DNA from: a virus
Virus record (IMG/VR): IMGVR_UViG_3300042905_001458
Span: 1 to 40,247 of that record
Strand: one strand, 5' to 3'
Length of the DNA: 40,247 nt
A model generated the notes under the pieces. It did not search any database. It saw only the letters and a list, made by a program, of their open reading frames with translations, and was not told where the DNA came from. Of the stretch, positions 23,063 through 29,887 are shown piece after piece. Made by a program: the position numbers and the translations under genes. Each line of letters opens with the position of its first letter. Position 1 is the stretch's first letter.

Positions 23063-23475
23063 CGCTTCAACTCCAAATGTGGGTAATCTTTGAACTTAGG
23101 CCAATCGCCCCCATATTCCAACTCAACGCCCTTAGACTTCGCCACAGCTTGCAGGTGTCGGGCTATCGTTGTCAGGTGACCAATGTCCCACGATGCCTTA
23201 CCGTCCACAAATGCGTAAATGTCGAACGCTTCGCCCGATTGGTGGCGGCTCAGTTTCTTGTGGCCGTCAGCGTTGGTTATCTTCGGTTTGGTTAAATCTG
23301 TGCGCCCCTGAGCGTACATGGCGTTCTGTCTATGTGCCGTTCTCAGTCCACCGTCCTGGGGTATCCCGAAGTCGATAGGGCTTGTTTTAATCGCCTCCTC
23401 GATTATCTCGATAAGGATAGGCTTGATGCCGGTAAGCCGTTCGCGGCTTGTCTTGGATAGTTTGAATGGTTTCAT
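23059..23475 (-). CDS. Endolysin, M15-family peptidase (L-alanyl-D-glutamate type)
   Basis: A 138-aa peptidase with the zinc site of the M15 family: SRHQSGEAFDIY gives H78 and D85, and the C-terminal WPKFKDYPHLEL gives H133; the catalytic acidic residue should lie just before it. GGLRTAHRQNAMYAQGRTD is the usual substrate-groove loop. No signal peptide, so export depends on a holin. It would cut peptidoglycan cross-peptides at lysis. Upstream is a 49-aa gene and downstream the spanin-like genes; all overlap by ATGA. Confidence 0.9.
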   Translation of the reverse strand: MKPFKLSKTSRERLTGIKPILIEIIEEAIKTSPIDFGIPQDGGLRTAHRQNAMYAQGRTDLTKPKITNADGHKKLSRHQSGEAFDIYAFVDGKASWDIGHLTTIARHLQAVAKSKGVELEYGGDWPKFKDYPHLELKR

Positions 23476-23621
23476 ATCTCGTTAATTAGTTGGTGCATTA
23501 TCTCGTACTGCGCTTGTATCTGCGCCTTGATTTCGGCCTTAGTTGAGGCTTTCTTTTTCGGCTTGAAGAACTCCGCGAAGTTAGCATCGGGTGTCTTTGT
23601 GAAGTCGTATGTCTTTTTCAT
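23472..23621 (-). CDS. Small hypothetical protein preceding the endolysin (49 aa)
   Basis: The ORF starts MKKTYDFTKTPDANFAEFFK, continues with a basic patch PKKKASTKAEIK and a helix ending LINEI, and overlaps the endolysin start as ATGA. Leader is A-rich. The basic, Ala/Lys-rich helical composition and exact junction support a real gene. Function unknown; it may be a lysis-timing or unrelated early factor. Confidence 0.6.
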   Translation of the reverse strand: MKKTYDFTKTPDANFAEFFKPKKKASTKAEIKAQIQAQYEIMHQLINEI

Positions 23622-23689
23622 AATTCTCGTTTTAGTGCGGTAACGGGTTCATGGCAAGTGCCAATCCCCCGACCTACCACGGTTTCTAT

Positions 23690-23836
23690 TTATGCAAAGA
23701 TTTGGACGTAATAGTTTTTACACTTTCTCAAAGTGAGTGCTGCAAAAACGCAATCGCCAGATGGGTCAATTAGAAAGTAGGTAGTTTCACCGTTAAACCT
23801 TATTACAAAACCGTTTGATTCAAAAATCGTTTCCAT
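23690..23836 (-). CDS. Small early protein (48 aa) behind a strong promoter
   Basis: The protein METIFESNGFVIRFNGETTY... with CVFAALTLRKCKNYY at the end looks like a compact beta-rich domain with two Cys. The ATG was chosen because it follows the duplicated ACTACCACG leader; an upstream in-frame start would read through the leader and the -7 box. It is the first gene after the 303-bp control region and the best promoter match in the window, so it is probably expressed early and strongly. No family recognised. Confidence 0.6.
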   Translation of the reverse strand: METIFESNGFVIRFNGETTYFLIDPSGDCVFAALTLRKCKNYYVQIFA

Positions 23837-23875
23837 CGTGGTAGTTTTTAGTGTCGTTTGTTTGTTTCGACCTGA
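23837..23875 (-). promoter_or_regulatory. Duplicated 5' leader of the 48-aa gene
   Basis: From the presumed transcription start it reads GTCAGGTCG, a short A/C-rich spacer, CGACACTAAAAACTACCACG and ATG. GTCG and CGAC can pair, leaving a variable loop that differs from the copy before the 67-aa gene while the stem is kept. No Shine-Dalgarno is visible. Confidence 0.5.
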
Positions 23876-23906
23876 CAAATGTACACACCTTTTCGAGACT
23901 ACCAAA
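23876..23906 (-). promoter_or_regulatory. Strong Bacteroidota-type promoter, TTTG-N19-TACATTTG
   Basis: Both boxes and the spacing match the consensus exactly. Predicted leader is about 33 nt. The 7-1-7 palindrome (copy 4) lies about 78 bp upstream of the presumed start, roughly one helical turn further out than in the other two cases. Confidence 0.8.
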
Positions 23907-23939
23907 TAAATAATTCGTTTGACCCTAAAATAGTTGTAA

Positions 23940-23956
23940 TTTAGAATGATTCTAAA
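23940..23956. repeat. 7-1-7 palindrome, copy 4 (TTTAGAATGATTCTAAA)
   Basis: Identical to copy 3. It sits between a terminator-like hairpin and the strong promoter in the control region. Confidence 0.7.
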
Positions 23957-23991
23957 TAAGAAACCCGTACCAAACCAATGACACGGGCTTC
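23954..23991 (-). terminator. Terminator-like hairpin in the control region
   Basis: Coding strand GAAGCCCGT...ACGGGTTTC forms a 9-pair stem with one G-U, a 14-base loop and a T-rich tail (TTATTT). It could end transcription from the phosphoesterase operon, or attenuate a short RNA from the promoter-like site at about 24.02 kb. Confidence 0.5.
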
Positions 23992-24016
23992 AAACAGAAC
24001 AAGAAAACAGAGGTTG

Positions 24017-24043
24017 CAAATGTAGTATCTAATTTGATACACA
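24017..24043 (-). promoter_or_regulatory. Candidate promoter with embedded palindromic operator
   Basis: A TACATTTG -7 box is present; the -33 region has only TTG (17-bp spacing), not TTTG. Directly upstream of the -7 box lies the 16-bp palindrome GTATCTAATTTGATAC at 24025-24040, placed where a repressor would exclude polymerase. Confidence 0.45.
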
Positions 24044-24086
24044 ACGCGGTCAATCAACGGCTAACGATACTTTTTTGATAGGTTAG

Positions 24087-24117
24087 TTGAACGTGTTCAT
24101 ATTTTGAACGTGTTCAT
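24087..24117. repeat. Two tandem 12-bp palindromes TGAACGTGTTCA
   Basis: TTGAACGTGTTCAT occurs twice with 17-bp periodicity, and a degenerate third unit (TTGTGAACGC) follows. Arms TGAAC/GTTCA are perfect. They lie just after the phosphoesterase stop and before the promoter candidates, so they may be operator or origin iterons. The rest of the 303-bp gene-free stretch (23837-24139) holds the promoters, the hairpin and the palindrome listed here. Confidence 0.6.
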
Positions 24118-24139
24118 GTTTTGTGAACGCATGGCAATA

Positions 24140-25156
24140 CTATCGGATTTTGCCCTTGATAATCGTATGGTTGTGAACCGTGAAACCATTGTCGGCCTCG
24201 CGTTCAGCGTAGGCAAAACCCAAATTCCACTTGTTGATAGGCATATAGGACGGGTGCAATTCACAAAGGCAACCCGTTGACCAAGTGTTGACCACGTGGC
24301 CGTTCATACTCGGTTCAACGTGGCTGCTTGTTTGGTGGTTGTGGCCTGCAATACAGTTTTCTTTGCCTCTCATGTACAGACCGCGCGCGGGGTTAACTGG
24401 CGAGAAAACAGACTTGCCGAAATCATGGCCGTGCATTATATTGAGATTCCCGAACTTGGTTATACGCTTATCGTCAATCAACTCAATGCCCAATTCCCCA
24501 AACTTCAATAGCACATCCATTCTGAACTCAGAAACGTCCAATAGTTCGGGTGCTTTGATACGCAAATAACGCTCATACCTTTCCTCATGATTTCCTAATT
24601 TGTAGTAAATCGGCACTCCATCAAACTCTTTTCTTATCACAGAAAGGAACTGCCGACCCATTTCCAACTCCTCCGAGAAGCGTCTTTTGCGCGGGTCTTT
24701 TTCAAACGTTGACAGGCCGTAAAAGTCAAGGATGTCCCCGTTCAGCATGATACCGTTGGCGTTCTTGTCCTTGCCATATTGGATAGCCAAAGTCAAAGCA
24801 TTGACGTTGTGGTATGGGATGTGAATGTCGGACAGGATAAGCAACCTAGTGACCGATGGAGGTATGATGTAAGCCTCCCATTCGACCTCATCCGATTCGG
24901 GTAAATAGAACGGGTTAGGTATTCCCATTGCGTTAGCGTGTAGGGCATTCTCAGGCTTTTCCATGTTTCTAGTTTTTCTGTTGTATGTTCCGACCGTACC
25001 GCGATAATATCGAATGGTTGACCGTGTTGATTCAATGGATTTGAATAGCGAAGGATTCTCCGCGTATAGCTTTTTAGCAAGCGTCAATGTCGCTAAGTTC
25101 GGCCACTCTTTAAGCGCGGCAAGTACCACATTTCCCGATACTTCCGCCTTTCTCAT
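24140..25156 (-). CDS. Calcineurin-like metallophosphoesterase with N-terminal DNA-binding-like domain
   Basis: A 338-aa protein. Residues about 1-60 look like a helix-turn-helix domain (NVVLAALKEWPNLATLTLAK). The phosphoesterase core has SDIHIPYH (D110, H112), LNGDILD (D141), YKLGNHEERY (N189, H190), MHGHDF (H242, H244) and IAGHNHQ (H272, H274), a complete two-metal site. Phage relatives are often annotated as DNA-repair or phosphatase-like enzymes. Substrate unknown (nucleotides, DNA ends or phosphoproteins). It overlaps the 41-aa gene by one base (TAATG) and lies upstream of the control region, so its transcript ends near the tandem palindromes. Confidence 0.85.
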   Translation of the reverse strand: MRKAEVSGNVVLAALKEWPNLATLTLAKKLYAENPSLFKSIESTRSTIRYYRGTVGTYNRKTRNMEKPENALHANAMGIPNPFYLPESDEVEWEAYIIPPSVTRLLILSDIHIPYHNVNALTLAIQYGKDKNANGIMLNGDILDFYGLSTFEKDPRKRRFSEELEMGRQFLSVIRKEFDGVPIYYKLGNHEERYERYLRIKAPELLDVSEFRMDVLLKFGELGIELIDDKRITKFGNLNIMHGHDFGKSVFSPVNPARGLYMRGKENCIAGHNHQTSSHVEPSMNGHVVNTWSTGCLCELHPSYMPINKWNLGFAYAEREADNGFTVHNHTIIKGKIR

Positions 25157-25281
25157 TACCTACCTTGTCCCTTATATGCTTTCTTTGACCTGTGCTTGTT
25201 GGCTGATTTGACGTGCCGACCTAGCTTATTACGCGTCTTTGGCCTGAAAGTGACCGCGCTTGCTTGCTTAACCTTTGCCAT
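25156..25281 (-). CDS. Very basic 41-aa protein
   Basis: The product starts MAKVKQASAVTFRPKTRNKL and ends NKHRSKKAYKGQGR, dominated by Lys and Arg. Similar short C-terminal KSxKHxSKKYKGQGR-type proteins are familiar from many phage genomes and may bind nucleic acid. It overlaps the holin-like gene by 14 bp and couples to the phosphoesterase through TAATG. Function unknown. Confidence 0.65.
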   Translation of the reverse strand: MAKVKQASAVTFRPKTRNKLGRHVKSANKHRSKKAYKGQGR

Positions 25282-25525
25282 CTTTTTCAATTTGCTTTTG
25301 TGCCGCCTTGCCCGTGAATGATAGACCTATCAACGCGATCGGTTGCATCCATTCAATATGCGTCAGTTCTTCCATTCCTTTAGCCGTGAAGAACACTACG
25401 GCACACGCGGTCAACAACTGAATGAAGATGGCAAGAACGCCCGTTAGCAACGCCAACGAACAGGCCACGCGCATCCATGACAGATTGCCCTTGCCGTCAT
25501 CGTGAATCTTTTCGAGTTGGTTCAT
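25268..25525 (-). CDS. Two-helix membrane protein, holin-like
   Basis: An 85-aa protein with two hydrophobic segments (about 18-42 and 60-74, MQPIALIGLSFTGKAAQ) separated by a short polar loop, ending in a charged KQIEKDGKG tail. The size and the GLSFTGKAAQK ending resemble a phage membrane family often annotated as holin or holin accessory. The endolysin is 1.8 kb further downstream, so a lysis role is plausible but not demonstrated. It overlaps the preceding coiled-coil gene by 4 bp. Confidence 0.6.
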   Translation of the reverse strand: MNQLEKIHDDGKGNLSWMRVACSLALLTGVLAIFIQLLTACAVVFFTAKGMEELTHIEWMQPIALIGLSFTGKAAQKQIEKDGKG

Positions 25526-25860
25526 GGCTTCGGGTTTAATGGTTTGCGCTTGGCCTTTGGTGTTTCGATTACATTGTGCATCGCCATTGATAGCTGATTT
25601 ACCGACACTTTCAGCCCATCAATCTCGCTCTTCATCGCCTCATTTTCCTTCAAACAATCCTTACGATCTTCGCGGCTTCGGTCCAGTTCTTCGCGGGTGT
25701 AATCGGCAAACTCCTTGTACTCGGTCTTTAGCATTCGCAGTTCCTGAACGGCCTCTGATTTAGCCGCCCGTCTTTCGGCTGCAACGCCTCCGAGTAACCC
25801 GCCCGCACCACCTAGCAGCGCAGACACCCCATGTGATATAGTGTCCATTATGTCAATCAT
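25522..25860 (-). CDS. Small coiled-coil protein with Gly-rich hydrophobic N-terminus
   Basis: A 112-aa protein with a Gly/Ala-rich hydrophobic N-terminus (HGVSALLGGAGGLLGGVAAE, about 10-30) and a long charged coiled coil (about 35-95, KTEYKEFADYTREELDRSRE), ending in a Pro/Lys-rich tail (KAKRKPLNPKP). It resembles the accessory membrane proteins that accompany holin-like genes in Bacteroidota phages. It may anchor or regulate the holin-like protein encoded immediately downstream. Alternative start 4 codons further in. Confidence 0.55.
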   Translation of the reverse strand: MIDIMDTISHGVSALLGGAGGLLGGVAAERRAAKSEAVQELRMLKTEYKEFADYTREELDRSREDRKDCLKENEAMKSEIDGLKVSVNQLSMAMHNVIETPKAKRKPLNPKP

Positions 25861-25863
25861 TGG

Positions 25864-26049
25864 TCATGTCAGTTCAGGTCGTTCAATGTTTTCGTTCAGC
25901 CATTCGTGGTAATCCTCAACGGTGTCGAATTGAATGTCAGGAATCAGGTCATGGTCAGACACAACGTAGGCGGTTGTGCCGTCCTTGAGTGCCAACTCAA
26001 CAGGAATGACCCCCTCAATATTCGGCTTGGTGTGGTGTATCTGATACAT
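25864..26049 (-). CDS. Hypothetical small acidic protein
   Basis: A 61-aa protein (GVIPVELALKDGTTAYVVSD, then FDTVEDYHEWLNENIERPEL) of mixed alpha/beta type. It starts one base inside the stop of the large fibre gene (TAATG). A short acidic C-terminal helix suggests a partner-binding element, but no family is recognised. Possibly a chaperone or clip for the fibre; inference from position only. Confidence 0.55.
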   Translation of the reverse strand: MYQIHHTKPNIEGVIPVELALKDGTTAYVVSDHDLIPDIQFDTVEDYHEWLNENIERPELT

Positions 26050-28235
26050 TAGAATGCTCCGTAAGTAGGTGAATTAGCGGCTGTGGCGTTGATGCCTAAA
26101 CGTCCGTAGTCGTTCGGGTTCGATTCAAGCCAATACCACACATCAGGAAATTGACCCAATGTAACGGGGTGTGAACCGCTCCCTGCATTGTAGTAAGACG
26201 TGACCTGTGCGAGACTTGAATTAAAGGAGTTGAAGAATGCAACGTCCTTTATTTTTCCACTCAACTCAAATCCCCCTGACCAATATCGGCCAATGTACGC
26301 GCCTTGGTTAAGTGGCAATAGGTCGGTAGAACTTCCGCTTGTAAGTGTTAACGCAACCCCGTTAAGATACACGGTAAGGTTGTTTCCGAGTGCCGTCTTT
26401 TGAATGACCAAATTGTAACGAGTTGCCGTTGATACCACTTGATTGTATGTCCTGAGAGAACCCCCGACATTGACATAAACGTGAGTAGCATCCACCTCCA
26501 CGAACATATTTGATGCCGTACCCGCGAATATGATCGGCAGGTTCGCCAACGATGTGGCATTAAACCACATTGACATCTGCCATATGTTCGCGTTCAAGAG
26601 TCTGTTGAATGTGCCGTTAGCCGTTGATAGCCAGTTCGTGCCGTTCAATATAAGCCCGTTTGCAATGACATAGCTGACCGTAACATCCACGTCATCGCTT
26701 ACCCATGCAGACCCGTTCGTGGCCTCCACGCTTATCTTTTGCGCACCCGTGTAAACTGCCGTCCAGTTCAAGGTATTACCCGCTTGCGTTGTACGCGTCA
26801 AAGTGCCATCTTTCAATGGTACAATGAACGTGTAAGACGTTGGCGTTATGCCTGTCGGTGTTGCGGTTATCAGTACAACATCTCCGAAGTTGGGTGTGTC
26901 ATCGGATAGCGTTACGGCTAACGATGGCGAAGCGGGACACGTAGGAATTATCCAAGCAGACCCGTTCCAACTTCCTGCTGCAACACCACCTTGCAATACG
27001 TCCAAGTCTTCCGAACCTCCGCTTGGAATGTCTCCAGTTGCTCCAAGTGAAGCCCCGTTGATAGTGACCGTTGCATCAGGTGCGGTGATGACAACCGCCA
27101 ATTGACCCGAACGGATTGAACCCGTTCCGAGAACGTTTGAAGCTGTGTCTCTAAGCGAATACGTGCCATCAGGTGCGGTTATATTCGCGCTTGAGTCCGA
27201 TTGTATCGGTGTAGTTGAGATGGTGTTGTTTGCCGTGTCCTTAACTACAGCGGTCGCATCAGGTGCTGTGATGTTCGCGCTTGCCTCGGCTGCTATCGAA
27301 CCCGTGCTAATAGTCGTGCCTCCTGATTTCTTTAGCGTGTAGGTTGAGTTGGCTACGATGGACGGATTGGCCGAAGTGCCTACTGCCGTGCCTGCCGTGT
27401 TGCGGATAAGTTGGTTATTCGTGCCACCGCTTACGGTCGTGCCAATAGTTGTTCCGTTGACCTGTTGGGTTACGTCTGCACATGGCGGTATCACACACTC
27501 GCTATCAAGTAACTCGGTCTGCGCGGCCAATGTCAAGCAATCAAACACATCGACCACCACATCTTCAGGAAGAACGTCTGCTAACTGTTCGCATAGTGGA
27601 ACACATAGTTCACCTTCAATGCAAGCTAACTGTTCGGGTGTAAGTCTTTCAAGAGTCGCTGGATTACACCACGGAAACATTTGTAGAATGTCTGGATAAT
27701 CAGCACAGTCAGCCCAACATGAGCGAGTCGCCACAACCGTAACCGTAAGGTCTATCATAACCATTGACCGCGAATATTTCGGTTCGGTTATCGGTGTTGT
27801 AAATTCCTCTTGCCATATCTTGGGCGTGTCGGTTTCAATTGAGGTTACCGTGATGACAGCCCGATTTGCGCCAAGTATCGTGCGTAGGTCTTGATTCGTT
27901 CCCGTAAGAATGTTTGCAACGTCCTGAGAATAAACTTCTGGGTTATTGTCATCGCGCCTAATCATTGCCACAAATCGCAATGGGTAAGTTGCTTGTATCG
28001 GTTTCTCGGCTGTTCTTCCATCAACGGTTTCTAGCGTTCTAGCGGCACGAAGTCTGAAATAGCTTACACTACCACCGTCAACCTCAACGGGCTTGAAATT
28101 GCCACCACCTACATACTCGTAAGGCATTGTTGTGCCGTCAGAACCACTACGCCTTTCAACGATGCAGTATGTTCGTTCGATGTTTCCAACAGTTGAAACG
28201 AGCGTATTGAGATATTGTAATATTAGGTCTGTCAT
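26049..28235 (-). CDS. Large modular structural protein with Cys-rich hinge, beta repeats and LamG-like domain
   Basis: A 728-aa protein in four parts. Residues 1-170 are a mixed alpha/beta domain like tail-completion proteins. Residues 173-252 hold nine Cys (C173, C177, C190, C205, C211, C215, C233, C247, C252), an unusual density. From about 260 to 420, three or so repeats of about 30 residues carry ITAPDAT/ITAPDGT, giving DNA repeats near 27074, 27167 and 27257. From about 530 to the end, a concanavalin/LamG-like domain (ANGLILNGTNWLSTANGTFN, later VYLNGVAL, IKDVAFFN) probably binds carbohydrate. Likely a head-tail or fibre protein that recognises a glycan; exact location unknown. Confidence 0.7.
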   Translation of the reverse strand: MTDLILQYLNTLVSTVGNIERTYCIVERRSGSDGTTMPYEYVGGGNFKPVEVDGGSVSYFRLRAARTLETVDGRTAEKPIQATYPLRFVAMIRRDDNNPEVYSQDVANILTGTNQDLRTILGANRAVITVTSIETDTPKIWQEEFTTPITEPKYSRSMVMIDLTVTVVATRSCWADCADYPDILQMFPWCNPATLERLTPEQLACIEGELCVPLCEQLADVLPEDVVVDVFDCLTLAAQTELLDSECVIPPCADVTQQVNGTTIGTTVSGGTNNQLIRNTAGTAVGTSANPSIVANSTYTLKKSGGTTISTGSIAAEASANITAPDATAVVKDTANNTISTTPIQSDSSANITAPDGTYSLRDTASNVLGTGSIRSGQLAVVITAPDATVTINGASLGATGDIPSGGSEDLDVLQGGVAAGSWNGSAWIIPTCPASPSLAVTLSDDTPNFGDVVLITATPTGITPTSYTFIVPLKDGTLTRTTQAGNTLNWTAVYTGAQKISVEATNGSAWVSDDVDVTVSYVIANGLILNGTNWLSTANGTFNRLLNANIWQMSMWFNATSLANLPIIFAGTASNMFVEVDATHVYVNVGGSLRTYNQVVSTATRYNLVIQKTALGNNLTVYLNGVALTLTSGSSTDLLPLNQGAYIGRYWSGGFELSGKIKDVAFFNSFNSSLAQVTSYYNAGSGSHPVTLGQFPDVWYWLESNPNDYGRLGINATAANSPTYGAF

Positions 28236-28765
28236 TTTCTTTCGCCTCTTAAAATAGCGGTCAACTCCAAAAGTAAGACCCTATCGAACGTTTCTTTTTC
28301 CTCGGTTGTAAATTCTCCAAAATCACCAAATCTTTCAATATTGCCGTTCCATTTGTCCACGTTCTTTTCAGACCTTAATTCCTCAACGAATAGGTCGTTA
28401 CTGACTTTTATCACTTTTCCTGAGTCGGCCTTTCCCGTTCCTGAATTGGTATTGCTGTTTGCGAAGTCTGATTGAAGGTCGTTTGTTACCCGAAGATTGA
28501 CCTTTGACCCATCGAACCCGATAGCTGATTTGAACGCCCCGTAATCCTTAAACTTTCCGCTTACTGAACTACGTGAGTTTTTCGCGGAAATGTAGATAGG
28601 TGAACGGTCTGAATATTTAGCCCCGTCAATACCTTTGTCGAATATCCTTTCCACACGCATAGCATGAACGGTCTGTGCGGCTATTTGTAACGCCTTACCA
28701 TCCGCCAACTGGTCGGCCTGTTTTCGGAGTTGCGCTGAAAATTGTGCGGGTGTCAGTTGAGCCAT
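28232..28765 (-). CDS. Putative tail-completion / head-tail connector protein
   Basis: A 177-aa protein with the layout of gp10-like or virion-morphogenesis proteins: an N-terminal helix with QLRKQADQLADGKALQIAAQ, a RVERIFDKGIDGAKYSDRSP segment near 37-56, a beta core and a basic C-terminus (LTAILRGERK). Such proteins close the head after packaging and attach the tail. It overlaps the large fibre by an ATGA. Identification rests on layout and position between the capsid block and the fibre, not on catalytic motifs. Confidence 0.6.
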   Translation of the reverse strand: MAQLTPAQFSAQLRKQADQLADGKALQIAAQTVHAMRVERIFDKGIDGAKYSDRSPIYISAKNSRSSVSGKFKDYGAFKSAIGFDGSKVNLRVTNDLQSDFANSNTNSGTGKADSGKVIKVSNDLFVEELRSEKNVDKWNGNIERFGDFGEFTTEEKETFDRVLLLELTAILRGERK

Positions 28766-28830
28766 ATCCGTATCAATCGTTTTCGATTTGCGCTTACCAA
28801 TATTTCCTGTTCAGCGTGTTTTACTTTCAT
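28753..28830 (-). CDS. Possible 25-aa peptide between head genes
   Basis: The 61-bp gap after the 328-aa head protein contains an ORF beginning with an ATGA overlap at its stop and ending inside the start of the next gene. Product: MKVKHAEQEILVSANRKRL..., basic and helical. Overlap at both ends imitates the junctions used throughout this genome. It may alternatively be a leader peptide that couples translation. Low certainty because of its size. Confidence 0.35.
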   Translation of the reverse strand: MKVKHAEQEILVSANRKRLIRIWLN

Positions 28831-29813
28831 GGGATAGCTTGATATATCCCGTTGCGCTTCTGACAATGGAAACAAACTGGATCATTCGGAAGTATCACCC
28901 GCATCAAAGCTGTTTTCATTGAAGAATCGTACTCGGACTTATAGAACCCGTGACGTTCCTTTAGCTTGTCATAATCTCTCATCGTCTTTGTGTTGCCGCG
29001 TGAACTTGATGTGACCGCATATTCCATCATCAGTTCAGCTATCTTGTACATGATCGGGATGGCTATCTGTTGCTTGATGCCACACAACCATGATTCGTTG
29101 TCGCACTCCATTGACACGTCAACCATAAGACCGCCCATGTCATAGCCGTAGGTTGGTACAAGTGGCGTTGCAATAGGTGTTGTAACGGGTCGGGCTGTGG
29201 TGTGAACATTGACCCTCCAATTGTTGCACGAAACACACCCTGCGATGTTGTAATCAATCCGCGTTTCGTAACCGCCTATCGCTGTGGCATCATAGACGAT
29301 CAGTAGCTTTTGAACATTGAATAACCTGTTGACATCCACTTTAACAGGCGAGCCAGCAACGGCCACAATTGCATCGGTTGCAAGTGTTACGCCCGTCAAT
29401 CCGTTAATGTACTTGACCACAACATTACCCGAGTAATTACCAATGAATCCGATTGAAGTTATGCGATACCCAAGGCTCGGAAATACGGTGCATCTGTCAA
29501 AGAATACACCTTTGTACAACGCGGCAGCACCCGAAGCGATAAGGCCGTTGGAATAGTTACCTAGTGACTGTTGATTGATAACCGTTCGCGAAATGTACTT
29601 TTCTCGCATGTGGTTCTGAATCTCGGCAAGGACAAACTTTACAGCCGTTTCACGAATGTCGGTAAAGAACTCGTCAACGCTTGCGTAGTCGTTCTGATCA
29701 ACAAAGTCAGACAACTCCGAATAAGTGACCTTGGAGTTAAGGAAAAGCGAAGCGTCTGCCGAAATCTCAGCGCACCCACCTTTTAGACCGATAAGCGTAT
29801 TCAAACATTCCAT
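28827..29813 (-). CDS. Putative head protein downstream of the major capsid (neck/vertex)
   Basis: A 328-aa protein with several Cys (GCVSCNNW near 193, GGCAE, MECDNESWLCG, CFHCQK) and a beta-rich core (VVVKYINGLTGVTLATDA). It follows the capsid gene after a terminator and has its own -7 box five bases before its ATG. In this gene order it would be a head-tail adaptor or a vertex/decoration protein. No family is recognised. The CFHC motif at the end might bind a metal. Confidence 0.6.
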   Translation of the reverse strand: MECLNTLIGLKGGCAEISADASLFLNSKVTYSELSDFVDQNDYASVDEFFTDIRETAVKFVLAEIQNHMREKYISRTVINQQSLGNYSNGLIASGAAALYKGVFFDRCTVFPSLGYRITSIGFIGNYSGNVVVKYINGLTGVTLATDAIVAVAGSPVKVDVNRLFNVQKLLIVYDATAIGGYETRIDYNIAGCVSCNNWRVNVHTTARPVTTPIATPLVPTYGYDMGGLMVDVSMECDNESWLCGIKQQIAIPIMYKIAELMMEYAVTSSSRGNTKTMRDYDKLKERHGFYKSEYDSSMKTALMRVILPNDPVCFHCQKRNGIYQAIP

Positions 29814-29818
29814 AGCTA

Positions 29819-29826
29819 CAAATTTA
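29819..29826 (-). promoter_or_regulatory. -7 box (TAAATTTG) five bases before an ATG
   Basis: TAAATTTG-TAGCT-ATG. No good TTTG lies at 19-20 bp; the nearest -33-like TTG is 22 bp away inside the terminator stem. Arrangement matches two other starts in this window with N5 spacing to ATG. Confidence 0.4.
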
Positions 29827-29831
29827 GAATA

Positions 29832-29867
29832 AAAAGAAAGGGGCGAAGCAATTAGCCACGCCCCTTT
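29832..29867 (-). terminator. Intrinsic terminator after the capsid gene
   Basis: Perfect 9-bp stem AAAGGGGCG...CGCCCCTTT, 13-base loop, and TTTCTTTTT tail. It stands 20 bp after the capsid stop and would end the capsid transcript. The stem is flanked by A on the other side, so it could work in both directions. Confidence 0.85.
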
Positions 29868-29887
29868 TTAAATGGCTTTCAATGATC

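Noticed and set aside
23653-23664. TGGCAAGTGCCA palindrome upstream of the 49-aa gene
   Set aside because: Short arms (5 bp), no promoter nearby, no second copy; probably chance.
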